Assembly (NCBI RefSeq): GCF_030717955.1
Contig: NZ_JAUZVY010000002.1
Location: 248,001-312,000, forward strand
Reading direction: 5' to 3'
DNA from: Alkalimonas delamerensis
Lineage (GTDB): Bacteria > Pseudomonadota > Gammaproteobacteria > Enterobacterales > Alteromonadaceae
Length of the DNA: 64,000 nt
Shown one piece after another: positions 27,636 to 35,096 of this stretch; position 1 is the first letter of the stretch; every line of letters begins with the position of its first letter. A program made the position numbers and the translations under genes. A model generated the notes under the pieces. The model saw only the letters and a list, made by a program, of their open reading frames with translations. It had not been told where the DNA came from and did not search any database.

Positions 27636-28983
27636 CCCGTTCAAACCTCCGTAATGAATGCTGCAACAACCAGAAGAGCAAGACGGCTGCTACCGTTAAA
27701 CCCAGAATAATGCCTATCCAGAAACCTTTCACACCCATGGCCGGCACCAGCCAATCGGTTAAAGCCAATACGGCGCCAAAGCCAAAGCCGATCGGCCAAT
27801 AGGCGATTAAGGTGATGTAGAGCACCGGCTGGGTGATTTTCATACCGCGCAAAGCACAGGCCGAGACCACCTGGATGGCATCGGACAGCTGATACAAGGC
27901 TGCCAATGCCATAATGCCAGCTGCCAGCGCCAGCACTTCGGCATCTTTGCTGTAGATTTGCGGCACCTGGTAGCGCATCAGGTAGGTAAAGGCGGCAATA
28001 CAGACCGCCATGATAAAGGCGACAATCAGCACCGTACTGATGGCGGTGCGCAGCGCTTGCAAATTGCGCTCACCGACCAGGTGGCCGACCCGGATGGTGG
28101 CGGCCATGCCAAGCGAAAGTGGGATCATAAAGACAATGGCGCTGTAATTGTGGGCGACCTGATGACCGGCCACCACCACCGGGCCAAGATGCACGATCAG
28201 CAGTGGAATGCAGGCAAACAAGGTGACTTCAAAGAAAATGGACAAAGCAATGGGGGTGCCGATGCGGATCACCTGCCAAATGGCGGCAAAATCCGGCGTC
28301 AGTTTCTTCGGCCAAAAACGGTAAGGGGCGGTGCTGCGACTAAACCAACCATAGACCAGCATCGCCAGAAACATTGCCAGCATGACCAAACTGGTGGCAA
28401 TGCCACAGCCGGCACCACCGTAAGCCGGCATCCCAAGCTTGCCATAGATAAAGATGTAGTTGGCGGGAATGTTCACCAGAATACCAACAAAGCTGATCCA
28501 CATGCTGGCCTTGGTGTTGCCAATGCCTTCAAACAGGTTGCGCATTACCATGTAGCCGGCCGCCGGAAAGAGGCCGTAGCTGACAAAGGTGAGGTAGAGG
28601 CTGGTTTTGTCCCGCAGCTCTTGCTCCATACTGAGCAAGTCGAGCAAATGATCGGCAAACTGCATCACCAGGAACAAACTGGCGGCCAATGCCAGACCCA
28701 AATAGAGGCCTTGCAGCGTATAATGCGACACCGGCTCGGTTTTTTTGCTGCCAAAATACTGGGCAATGATGGGCGTCAGTGCCAGCAGCAAGCCTTGCAG
28801 GGTGAGCATCACCGGCAGCCAGAGACCGGATGCGACCGCAATGGCCGCCATGTCGGTGGCACTCACCCGGCCGGCCATCACGGTATCGACAAAATACATC
28901 AGCGTCTGGGTGAGCTGTGCCAGCACGATGGGGCCGGATAACTTTAAAATTGTTCTGGCTTCAAAGCGGGAAAAAGGTAGCAT
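27568..28983 (-). CDS. MATE family multidrug efflux pump (NorM/MdtK-like)
   Basis: A 471-residue, 12-helix membrane protein with paired six-helix halves, each starting with the MATE pattern (SGPIVLAQLTQTLMYFVDTVMAGRVSATDMAAIAVASGLW; later GTPIALSIFFEVTLFACIPLL). It exports cationic drugs in exchange for Na+ or H+. The ATG at 28983 is used; an upstream in-frame TTG only adds eight residues. It is divergent from riboflavin synthase, the same arrangement as mdtK and ribE in E. coli, which supports the assignment. Its last 22 codons overlap the start of the DUF3080 gene. Confidence 0.93.
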   Translation of the reverse strand: MLPFSRFEARTILKLSGPIVLAQLTQTLMYFVDTVMAGRVSATDMAAIAVASGLWLPVMLTLQGLLLALTPIIAQYFGSKKTEPVSHYTLQGLYLGLALAASLFLVMQFADHLLDLLSMEQELRDKTSLYLTFVSYGLFPAAGYMVMRNLFEGIGNTKASMWISFVGILVNIPANYIFIYGKLGMPAYGGAGCGIATSLVMLAMFLAMLVYGWFSRSTAPYRFWPKKLTPDFAAIWQVIRIGTPIALSIFFEVTLFACIPLLIVHLGPVVVAGHQVAHNYSAIVFMIPLSLGMAATIRVGHLVGERNLQALRTAISTVLIVAFIMAVCIAAFTYLMRYQVPQIYSKDAEVLALAAGIMALAALYQLSDAIQVVSACALRGMKITQPVLYITLIAYWPIGFGFGAVLALTDWLVPAMGVKGFWIGIILGLTVAAVLLFWLLQHSLRRFERDGLPLVPTEQPAVDPAGLQSGQ

Positions 28984-29041
28984 AGTGACCAAGGCGTAGC
29001 CCAGCAAAAACGGGCCGTTACTTTAGCACAACAGAGGGGTT

Positions 29042-29662
29042 ATGTTTACAGGAATTGTTCAGACCAAAGCAGAAATCAGCGCCATTACCAAGGGTGAAAA
29101 CTTCCGGCACCTGATGCTGTCTGTGCCACCGTCGCATCTGCAATCAGTCGCACTGGGGGCCAGTATTGCCATCAATGGTGTTTGTTTAACGGTCACCGCC
29201 TTCGATGTCACTGCCGGTCGGGTGGAGTTTGATGTGATTGATGAAACCCTGGCAAGGACCAATCTGGGCGAGCTTGAGGTTGGCAGCCAGGTGAACTTTG
29301 AGCGCTCATTGAAATTTGGTGATGAGCTGGGGGGCCATCTAGTCTCCGGCCATGTGCAATGCACAGCGACACTTGCTGAGCTGACACAAAGTGCCGACAA
29401 CTGCCGGATGCGGCTGACACTGGATAGCGCCCAGCTGCCTTACATTTTGGAAAAAGGCTTTATTACCGTCGATGGCGCCAGCCTGACAGTTGGGGCTGTG
29501 CATGCCGATGGCTTTGAGCTGCATTTGATCCCGGAAACATTGAGCATCACCACCCTTGGTCAGCGGATGGTCGGTGATCGGCTGAACATTGAGCTGGATC
29601 AGCAAACCCTGACCATCGTCAAAACCGTTGAGCGGGTGCTGGCACAGCGTTTCGCTCAGTAA
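29042..29662 (+). CDS. ribE: riboflavin synthase, alpha subunit
   Basis: 206 residues, the family length. It converts two molecules of 6,7-dimethyl-8-ribityllumazine to riboflavin and the pyrimidine intermediate, as a homotrimer. Two homologous lumazine-binding halves are visible: MFTGIVQTKAEI with GVCLTVTAF in the first, and GHVQCTATL with GASLTVGAV in the second. HLVSGHVQ, a conserved segment, is present. It stands apart from the rest of the riboflavin pathway, as in E. coli. The last seven bases overlap the convergent CPXCG gene. No FMN riboswitch is visible in the 58 bases that separate it from the MATE gene. Confidence 0.95.
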   Translation: MFTGIVQTKAEISAITKGENFRHLMLSVPPSHLQSVALGASIAINGVCLTVTAFDVTAGRVEFDVIDETLARTNLGELEVGSQVNFERSLKFGDELGGHLVSGHVQCTATLAELTQSADNCRMRLTLDSAQLPYILEKGFITVDGASLTVGAVHADGFELHLIPETLSITTLGQRMVGDRLNIELDQQTLTIVKTVERVLAQRFAQ

Positions 29663-29856
29663 TACTGCTCGTCATCGGCATCGACAAAGAGTTGCACACT
29701 GTGATGCAAGTCGTCTTTATGCACCCGTAAATGAATTGGATTGCAGCAATTGCTGCAATCCTCGGTGTAATCCTGATCGTCATCGGTCACTTCAAAGCTG
29801 ATATGCAGGTGGTGACCGCAAAAAGGGCATTCAATGGTTTGACGTTTGAGCGACAT
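29656..29856 (-). CDS. CPXCG motif-containing cysteine-rich protein
   Basis: 66 residues with two Cys pairs in zinc-ribbon spacing: the first CPFCG (C-x2-C), the second CSNCC, with an acidic stretch between and after them. The family is a small gammaproteobacterial set named for this motif, with no known function; a zinc-binding role is inferred. It is convergent with riboflavin synthase and 9 bases upstream of the pteridine reductase, on the same strand as that gene, so it is downstream of it in the same operon. Confidence 0.85.
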   Translation of the reverse strand: MSLKRQTIECPFCGHHLHISFEVTDDDQDYTEDCSNCCNPIHLRVHKDDLHHSVQLFVDADDEQYY

Positions 29857-29865
29857 AGCGGCTCC

Positions 29866-30621
29866 TTAAGCTTTTTTTGCTCCTCCCAGACTTCGGCCGC
29901 CATCCACTGCAATAATCTGTCCATTCACATAGCCAGACTGGATGAGAAACAGAGCGGTATCGGCGATATCGTCCGGAGTACCCAAGGTTTCCAGCGGGAT
30001 TTGCTGCAGGATCATTTGCTTGTCCGCCTCGTCAATATCCGGACTGGGCCAGAGAATGGCACCTGGTGCTATCCCGTTCACCCTAATTGTAGGCGCTAAT
30101 TCGCGTGCCAGCGACTTTGTCAGCATCAAAAGTGCTGCTTTGGCCATGCAGTAGATCGGGTGCTCCAGCAAGGGGCGCTCGGCGTGAATATCCACCATGT
30201 TGATGATGCAGCCCTGTTGCTGTGACAACATCGGGGCCAGTGCCTGGCTTAAGAAAAAAGGCGCCTTGGCATTGGAGCCCATCAACTGCTCCCATTGTTC
30301 GAAGCTGGCCTTACCAACTGGGGTTGGGTAAAACGCCGATGCGTTGTTTACCAGGACATCCAGCCGGTTGAACGCCTGCTGTGCGGCGGTGGCAACCTGC
30401 GTCAGGCTGTGGTTGCAGCTCAGATCGCCTTGCACCAAAGCGGCACTCTCGGGGCGTTGCTGATTCAGTTGTGCTGCCAGGGCCTGCGCTTCTTCGGCGG
30501 AGTGCTGGTAATGGATGATGACCCGGTATTGTTGTTGATGCAGCCGTTCAATGATGGCGCGGCCCAGCCGCTTGGCACTGCCGGTGACCAAAGCGACCGG
30601 ACGGGAGGATGAGGTAGTCAT
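29866..30621 (-). CDS. pteridine reductase-like short-chain dehydrogenase (FolM-like)
   Basis: 251 residues of the SDR superfamily. The NADPH-binding motif reads TGSAKRLG, with the T-G-x-x-x-R-x-G form typical of pteridine reductases and FolM rather than the usual TGxxxGxG. NNAS follows in the fourth strand, and the catalytic Tyr-x3-Lys is YCMAK. FolM-like enzymes reduce dihydrofolate, dihydromonapterin or dihydrobiopterin. It sits 9 bases from the CPXCG gene and 54 bases from the fructosamine kinase-like gene, all on one strand. Confidence 0.9.
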   Translation of the reverse strand: MTTSSSRPVALVTGSAKRLGRAIIERLHQQQYRVIIHYQHSAEEAQALAAQLNQQRPESAALVQGDLSCNHSLTQVATAAQQAFNRLDVLVNNASAFYPTPVGKASFEQWEQLMGSNAKAPFFLSQALAPMLSQQQGCIINMVDIHAERPLLEHPIYCMAKAALLMLTKSLARELAPTIRVNGIAPGAILWPSPDIDEADKQMILQQIPLETLGTPDDIADTALFLIQSGYVNGQIIAVDGGRSLGGAKKA

Positions 30622-30675
30622 AGTTCATTCGCCACAGGAAAAGAAGCTATCTTACCAGCAGCAAGCGGCTTTGGA

Positions 30676-31536
30676 TCAATAAAACAGCTGTTTCACCATG
30701 TCTTGCGCCTGCACCAGGTAACTGCCACGGAACAGGTAGGCGTGATTCAGCACATGGTACAGATTGTACAAAGGCTTGCGCTCCTGGTAGTTGGCATCCA
30801 ACGGCGCTGCTTGCTGGTACTGGTGATAAAAGTGCTCTGGAAAGCGGCCAAACAACTCGCTGAAGGCAATGTCGACTTCGCGATCGCCATAGTAACTGGC
30901 CGGGTCAAACACCACCGGTTCATCGGCGGTAAAACCCACATTACCGCGCCAAAAGTCGCCATGCACCAGGCTGGGAGTAGGCTGGTGATGATTCAGCCGT
31001 TGCCGGCATTGCTCCACCAGCGCATCAATTTTCCCAAAACCAAAGCCTTGCTCTTGCAGCAATTGCAGCAACCAACCAAAGCGTTGCTCCGAGAAAAAAC
31101 TGCTCCAGTTGCCATGCCACTTATTTGGCTGACTGGTACGGCCAACGCAGGTGTCCCAGTCAAAGCCATACATGGCCTGACCACTGTCTGCATGCATTCG
31201 GGCCATGGCTTGCCCTAAGGCGTCCCAGCCGGCATCGTGCTCTTCTATCAGTGGAATGTACTCCAGCACCAAAAAGGCTTTGTCCAGCGTTTGGCCGTAG
31301 CATATGACCTTGGGAACCCGAATCGCGTGGCGATGCTCGATGGTTTGCAGGCTCATGGCTTCAGCAATGAATTGTTCCAGCTCTTCTTTTTCATTCAACT
31401 TGATAAAAAAGTCGTGCTGATCATCAAAGATGTGGTAGGCAAGGTTGATATCGCCTCCGCTCAGTTGTTGTTTAGAGACAACTTTAAAGTCACTGTCCAG
31501 CTCACTGTTGATATGCTCTGCAATGGCTTGCCACAT
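30676..31536 (-). CDS. fructosamine kinase family protein (YniA-like)
   Basis: 286 residues of the FN3K family in the aminoglycoside-phosphotransferase-like kinase fold. The catalytic loop is HGDFWRGNVGF and the metal-binding stretch VVFDPASYYGDREVDIA, both typical of this family. FN3K proteins phosphorylate ketosamines formed by sugar attack on lysine residues, so that the adduct falls off; for the bacterial YniA branch ribulosamines are the better substrates. It has no signal peptide and is expected in the cytosol. The gene is the first of a minus-strand group with the pteridine reductase and CPXCG genes and is divergent from thrS. Confidence 0.92.
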   Translation of the reverse strand: MWQAIAEHINSELDSDFKVVSKQQLSGGDINLAYHIFDDQHDFFIKLNEKEELEQFIAEAMSLQTIEHRHAIRVPKVICYGQTLDKAFLVLEYIPLIEEHDAGWDALGQAMARMHADSGQAMYGFDWDTCVGRTSQPNKWHGNWSSFFSEQRFGWLLQLLQEQGFGFGKIDALVEQCRQRLNHHQPTPSLVHGDFWRGNVGFTADEPVVFDPASYYGDREVDIAFSELFGRFPEHFYHQYQQAAPLDANYQERKPLYNLYHVLNHAYLFRGSYLVQAQDMVKQLFY

Positions 31537-31781
31537 TGCTGCTGCTCCAATTTTACCGGTAAGACATTGAGTATGGCGTATCTGGCAGAAAATTCCTGCT
31601 GCAAGGGCAGTTTCTATGGTGGCTTGTGCTGCTGAATGCTATGATAGCGGCGCTGACGCACAGGGTATTCCGCGTTGTGTACCAAATGGCTCTTTGTAGG
31701 GGTCATCCACTGGTCTGCAAGGCATACCGTCTCAGCCCTGGCACCTATCGGTTGCCGGGTAAACACTTTTTATACTCATAT

Positions 31782-31802
31782 GTGACCCTTGGTATGGGCC
31801 AC
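31782..31802 (+). promoter_or_regulatory. anticodon-arm-like hairpin before thrS (candidate autoregulatory operator)
   Basis: A 7-bp stem GTGACCC / GGGCCAC (one mismatch) with a seven-base loop TTGGTAT. Read as an anticodon arm, the loop has T at position 33 and GGT at 34-36, which is the anticodon of tRNA-Thr (GGU), then A at 37. It ends 19 bases before the thrS start. In E. coli ThrRS represses its own mRNA through hairpins of this kind; see findings. Confidence 0.55.
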
Positions 31803-31821
31803 CACTGGAAAAGGACAAGTC

Positions 31822-33735
31822 ATGCCTGTAATTACTTTGCCTGACGGCAGTCAGCGCGTCTTCGAGCACTCAGTTTCTGTGATGGATGTCGCCAAAGACA
31901 TTGGCCCTGGTTTGGCGAAAGCCACCATCGCTGGTCGTGTCAATGGTCAGTTGGTTGATGCCTGCGATCCGATTGAGCAGGATGCAGAGCTGCAAATCAT
32001 CACCGCCAAAAACGAGGAAGGTCTGGAGATTATCCGCCATTCCTGTGCGCATTTGCTGGGGCATGCCATCAAGCAACTCTGGCCCAATGTCAAAATGGCC
32101 ATCGGTCCTGTGATCGACAAAGGGTTTTACTACGACGTGGATATGGAGCACTCGCTCAGCCAGGACGATTTGCAGCGGCTGGAGCAGCGTATGCTGGAGC
32201 TGGCGAAAACCGAATACGACGTCATCAAGAAAAAAGTCAGCTGGCAAGAAGCCTTCGATGCCTTTAAAGCCCGAGGCGAGAATTACAAGCTGCAGATTTT
32301 GCAGGAAAACGTCAGCAAAGACGACCAGCCTGGCCTGTACCATCACGAAGAATACCTCGACATGTGCCGTGGTCCGCACGTGCCGAACATGAAGTTCTGT
32401 CAGCACTTTAAAATTATGAAAGTGGCCGGTGCCTACTGGCGTGGCGACTCCAACAACAAGATGCTGCAACGGATTTATGGCACTGCCTGGGCCGATAAAA
32501 AGCAGCTGGCCGCCTACCTGAAACAATTGGAAGAAGCGGAGAAACGCGATCACCGCAAAATTGGCAAGGCACTGAATCTGTTCCATTGGCAGGAAGAAGC
32601 GCCGGGTATGGTGTTCTGGCACGACGATGGCTGGAAAATCTACAAAGCCATCGAAAGTTACATGCGCGACAAACTGGTCGAGTACGATTACGAGGAAGTT
32701 CGGGCGCCGATGATCATGGATGTGTCGATGTGGGAGAAATCTGGCCACTGGGACAAATACCACGACAACATCTTTGCCACCGAGTCGGAAAAGCGCACTT
32801 ATGCGGTGAAGCCGATGAACTGCCCGGGCCATGTGCAGATTTTTAATCAGGGCTTAAAAAGCTACCGCGACCTGCCATACCGCATGGCCGAGTTTGGCAT
32901 TGTGCACCGCAATGAGCCATCGGGCGCTTTGCATGGCCTGATGCGGGTGCGCTCCTTTACTCAGGATGATGCCCATGTGTTCTGTACCGAAGAGCAAATT
33001 CTGGACGAAGTGACCAGCTGCATCAAAATGGTGTACGACGTCTACAAAGACTTTGGCTTTAGCGACAACATTGACATTAAGTTGTCGACCCGTCCCGAAA
33101 AGCGCATTGGCAGCGATGAAAGCTGGGATAAATCCGAGCAAGCACTGGCCGAGGCCTTGCAGCGCAATGAGCTGGAGTTTCAGTACCAGCCGGGCGAAGG
33201 GGCCTTCTATGGTCCCAAGATTGAATTTACCTTGTACGACTCCATTGGCCGGGCCTGGCAGTGTGGTACCATTCAGCTCGATTTCTCGATGCCAGCCCGT
33301 CTGGGCGCGCAATACGTGGCTGAAGATGGCGAGCGCAAACCACCGGTGATGATTCACCGCGCTATTTTAGGCTCGCTGGAGCGTTTTATCGGTATTTTGA
33401 TCGAAGAGTACGCCGGTTTGTTCCCGGCCTGGCTGGCGCCAACTCAGGTGGTGGTGATGAATATTACCGACCATCAGGCCGAATATGTGCAAAAATTGGT
33501 GAAAACTTTCAAATCTCAGGGCATTCGAGTGATAAGTGACTTGAGAAATGAGAAAATAGGCTTTAAAATCCGCGAGCATACCTTAAAGCGGATCCCGTAC
33601 CTGCTGGTTGTCGGCGATAAAGAAATGGAAGCCGGTGATGTAGCAGTGCGCACCCGCAAAGGGGAAGACCTGGGTAAAATGTCCATCGACAGCTTTGTAG
33701 CCAAGCTGCAGGCGGAAGTGGCAGCCAAGTCTTAA
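31822..33735 (+). CDS. thrS: threonine--tRNA ligase
   Basis: 637 residues, the bacterial length. Domains: TGS (1-62), the HxxxH-containing editing domain with the second additional domain (to about 240), catalytic class II core (about 245-530) and the anticodon-binding domain (about 535-637). Class II motif 2 region reads FGIVHRNEPSGALHGLMRVRSF, and MNCPGH is the zinc-associated sequence. The ATG at 31822 is preceded by AAGGA; upstream in-frame codons lack a site. It charges tRNA-Thr and is likely autoregulated by the hairpin just upstream. It heads the thrS-infC-rpmI-rplT operon. Confidence 0.97.
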   Translation: MPVITLPDGSQRVFEHSVSVMDVAKDIGPGLAKATIAGRVNGQLVDACDPIEQDAELQIITAKNEEGLEIIRHSCAHLLGHAIKQLWPNVKMAIGPVIDKGFYYDVDMEHSLSQDDLQRLEQRMLELAKTEYDVIKKKVSWQEAFDAFKARGENYKLQILQENVSKDDQPGLYHHEEYLDMCRGPHVPNMKFCQHFKIMKVAGAYWRGDSNNKMLQRIYGTAWADKKQLAAYLKQLEEAEKRDHRKIGKALNLFHWQEEAPGMVFWHDDGWKIYKAIESYMRDKLVEYDYEEVRAPMIMDVSMWEKSGHWDKYHDNIFATESEKRTYAVKPMNCPGHVQIFNQGLKSYRDLPYRMAEFGIVHRNEPSGALHGLMRVRSFTQDDAHVFCTEEQILDEVTSCIKMVYDVYKDFGFSDNIDIKLSTRPEKRIGSDESWDKSEQALAEALQRNELEFQYQPGEGAFYGPKIEFTLYDSIGRAWQCGTIQLDFSMPARLGAQYVAEDGERKPPVMIHRAILGSLERFIGILIEEYAGLFPAWLAPTQVVVMNITDHQAEYVQKLVKTFKSQGIRVISDLRNEKIGFKIREHTLKRIPYLLVVGDKEMEAGDVAVRTRKGEDLGKMSIDSFVAKLQAEVAAKS

Positions 33736-33761
33736 TTATTCTTTTCTTGGAGGAACGAACC

Positions 33762-34304
33762 ATTAAAGTCGGAAAAAAGAATCAGGCAGCACCACGGGCA
33801 AACCGCCTAAATGAAGAGATCAACGTACGTGAAGTACGTTTGGTCGGTGTCGAAGGAGAGCAGCTGGGTGTTATCCCAACTGCGGAAGCTCTGAGTATGG
33901 CTGAGGACGCCGGAGTCGATCTGGTTGAAGTTAGCCCAAATGCGGAACCTCCGGTCTGTAAGCTGATGGATTATGGTAAGTTCCTGTTTGAAAAAAGTAA
34001 GGCTCTGAAAGAGCAGAAGAAAAAGCAAAAGCAGATCCAGATTAAGGAAGTAAAATTCCGGCCTGGAACTGATGAAGGCGATTACCAGGTCAAACTACGC
34101 AACCTGCGTCGCTTTATTGAAGAGGGTGACAAAGCCAAAGTCACACTGCGTTATCGCGGTCGTGAAATGGCGCATCAGGAAATTGGCATTGAGATGCTGA
34201 ATCGGATTAAAGCCGATCTGGAAGACATTGCCGTGTGCGAATCTTTCCCCCATCGGGTGGAAGGTCGCCAAATGACCATGATGCTGGCCCCAATTAAGAA
34301 GTAA
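33762..34304 (+). CDS. infC: translation initiation factor IF-3 (ATT start)
   Basis: 180 residues when started at ATT (33762), with GGAGG 8 bases before it. This matches the unusual AUU start of E. coli infC, which lets IF-3 limit its own translation because it rejects non-canonical initiation codons; the N-terminal residues KVGKKNQAAPRANRLNEEI follow. A TTG at 33747, also in frame, overlaps that GGAGG and so is unlikely. The rest is the two-domain IF-3, with a Lys-rich linker (LKEQKKKQKQIQIKEVKFRPGT is the hinge region). It sits 26 bases after thrS. Confidence 0.95.
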   Translation: MKVGKKNQAAPRANRLNEEINVREVRLVGVEGEQLGVIPTAEALSMAEDAGVDLVEVSPNAEPPVCKLMDYGKFLFEKSKALKEQKKKQKQIQIKEVKFRPGTDEGDYQVKLRNLRRFIEEGDKAKVTLRYRGREMAHQEIGIEMLNRIKADLEDIAVCESFPHRVEGRQMTMMLAPIKK

Positions 34305-34357
34305 TAAGGCTTTCAAGCGCATGCCGCTGGCTTTTAGTCAGTGGCTGACGCCTTATT
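34303..34357 (+). promoter_or_regulatory. structured infC-rpmI leader (candidate L20 autoregulatory site)
   Basis: An 8-bp long-range pair AATAAGGC (34303-34310, overlapping the infC stop) and GCCTTATT (34350-34357) encloses smaller stems, including CCGCTG / CAGTGG. In E. coli ribosomal protein L20 represses rpmI-rplT through a structured mRNA at the same place. The spacing fits, but the sequence has no T run and I cannot confirm the pseudoknot by eye. Confidence 0.45.
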
Positions 34358-34390
34358 ATTCGTTGTTAACTACAATGCGAGTTTTATACT

Positions 34391-34588
34391 ATGCCAAAGA
34401 TGAAAACCAACAAAGGTGCCGCGAAGCGTTTCAAAAAAACAGCTTCTGGTAGCTTTAAACGCAAGCAATCACACCTTCGCCACATCCTGACGAAGAAAAG
34501 CTCTAAGCGTAAGCGTCAACTGGGTCCTAAAACCCTGGTTGCTAAAGTTGATATTGCCGGTCTTGACCGCTGCATGCCATACGCATAA
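34391..34588 (+). CDS. rpmI: 50S ribosomal protein L35
   Basis: 65 residues, Lys/Arg-rich, with the family start MPKMKTNKGAAKRFKKTASG and the middle RKQSHLRHILTKKSSKRKRQL. It binds 23S rRNA in the large subunit. It lies 86 bases after infC and 16 bases before rplT, the standard order. Confidence 0.97.
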   Translation: MPKMKTNKGAAKRFKKTASGSFKRKQSHLRHILTKKSSKRKRQLGPKTLVAKVDIAGLDRCMPYA

Positions 34589-34604
34589 CGAATAGGAGCT
34601 TGAC

Positions 34605-34964
34605 ATGCCAAGAGTAAAACGTGGTGTAACGGCGCGCGCGCGTCATAAGAAGGTGTTAAACCAGGCGAAAGGTTACTACGGTGCCCGCAGTCGTGTTTAT
34701 CGTGTTGCTTTCCAGGCGGTAATTAAGGCAGGCCAATACGCCTACCGTGACCGTCGTCAGCGTAAGCGTCAATTCCGTCAACTGTGGATTGCCCGTATCA
34801 ACGCGGCTTCCCGTCAGAATGGTCTGTCTTACAGCCGTTTCATTGCAGGCCTGAAAAAAGCCTCAGTAGAAATCGACCGTAAGATCCTGGCGGACATCGC
34901 TGTGTACGACAAGGCGGCTTTCACCGCTCTGGTCAACAAAGCGAAAGAAGGTCTGGCAGCCTAA
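34605..34964 (+). CDS. rplT: 50S ribosomal protein L20
   Basis: 119 residues, highly basic, starting MPRVKRGVTARARHKKVL and containing YYGARSRVYRVAFQAVIKAGQYAYRDRR, typical of L20. It is essential for 50S assembly and, in E. coli, represses its own operon. A strong terminator follows 16 bases after the stop. Confidence 0.97.
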   Translation: MPRVKRGVTARARHKKVLNQAKGYYGARSRVYRVAFQAVIKAGQYAYRDRRQRKRQFRQLWIARINAASRQNGLSYSRFIAGLKKASVEIDRKILADIAVYDKAAFTALVNKAKEGLAA

Positions 34965-34978
34965 GTTGCTATCTTCAT

Positions 34979-35007
34979 AAAAAAAGCACCTTCGGGTGCT
35001 TTTTTTA
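34979..35007 (+). terminator. Rho-independent terminator after rplT
   Basis: Stem AAAAAGCACC / GGTGCTTTTT with the stable TTCG tetraloop and a long T run. It ends the thrS-infC-rpmI-rplT operon. Confidence 0.93.
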
Positions 35008-35052
35008 TGCCTGCTTGCTATTCGCCGCAGATAAAAAGGGCTGTGGTAGGGA

Positions 35053-35077
35053 TAAAAAAGGGCAGCCGAAGCTGCCC
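35053..35077 (-). terminator. Rho-independent terminator after the M28 peptidase gene
   Basis: Read on the minus strand: GGGCAGC, TTCG loop, GCTGCCC, then six T residues. It lies 20 bases past the stop of the peptidase gene. Confidence 0.92.
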
Positions 35078-35096
35078 TGGTTAGCTAGCCGATGGT

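Noticed and set aside
27958..28941. 327-codon plus-strand frame opposite the MATE gene
   Set aside because: It is His/Gln/Gly-rich shadow sequence of a membrane-protein gene with a well conserved product on the other strand.
28984..29041. FMN riboswitch before riboflavin synthase
   Set aside because: Only 58 bases separate the divergent genes, too short for the RFN element, and no conserved RFN sequence is seen.
31870..32832. 320-codon minus-strand frame inside thrS
   Set aside because: thrS is certain on the other strand; the antisense product is a Val/Phe/His-rich artefact of codon bias.
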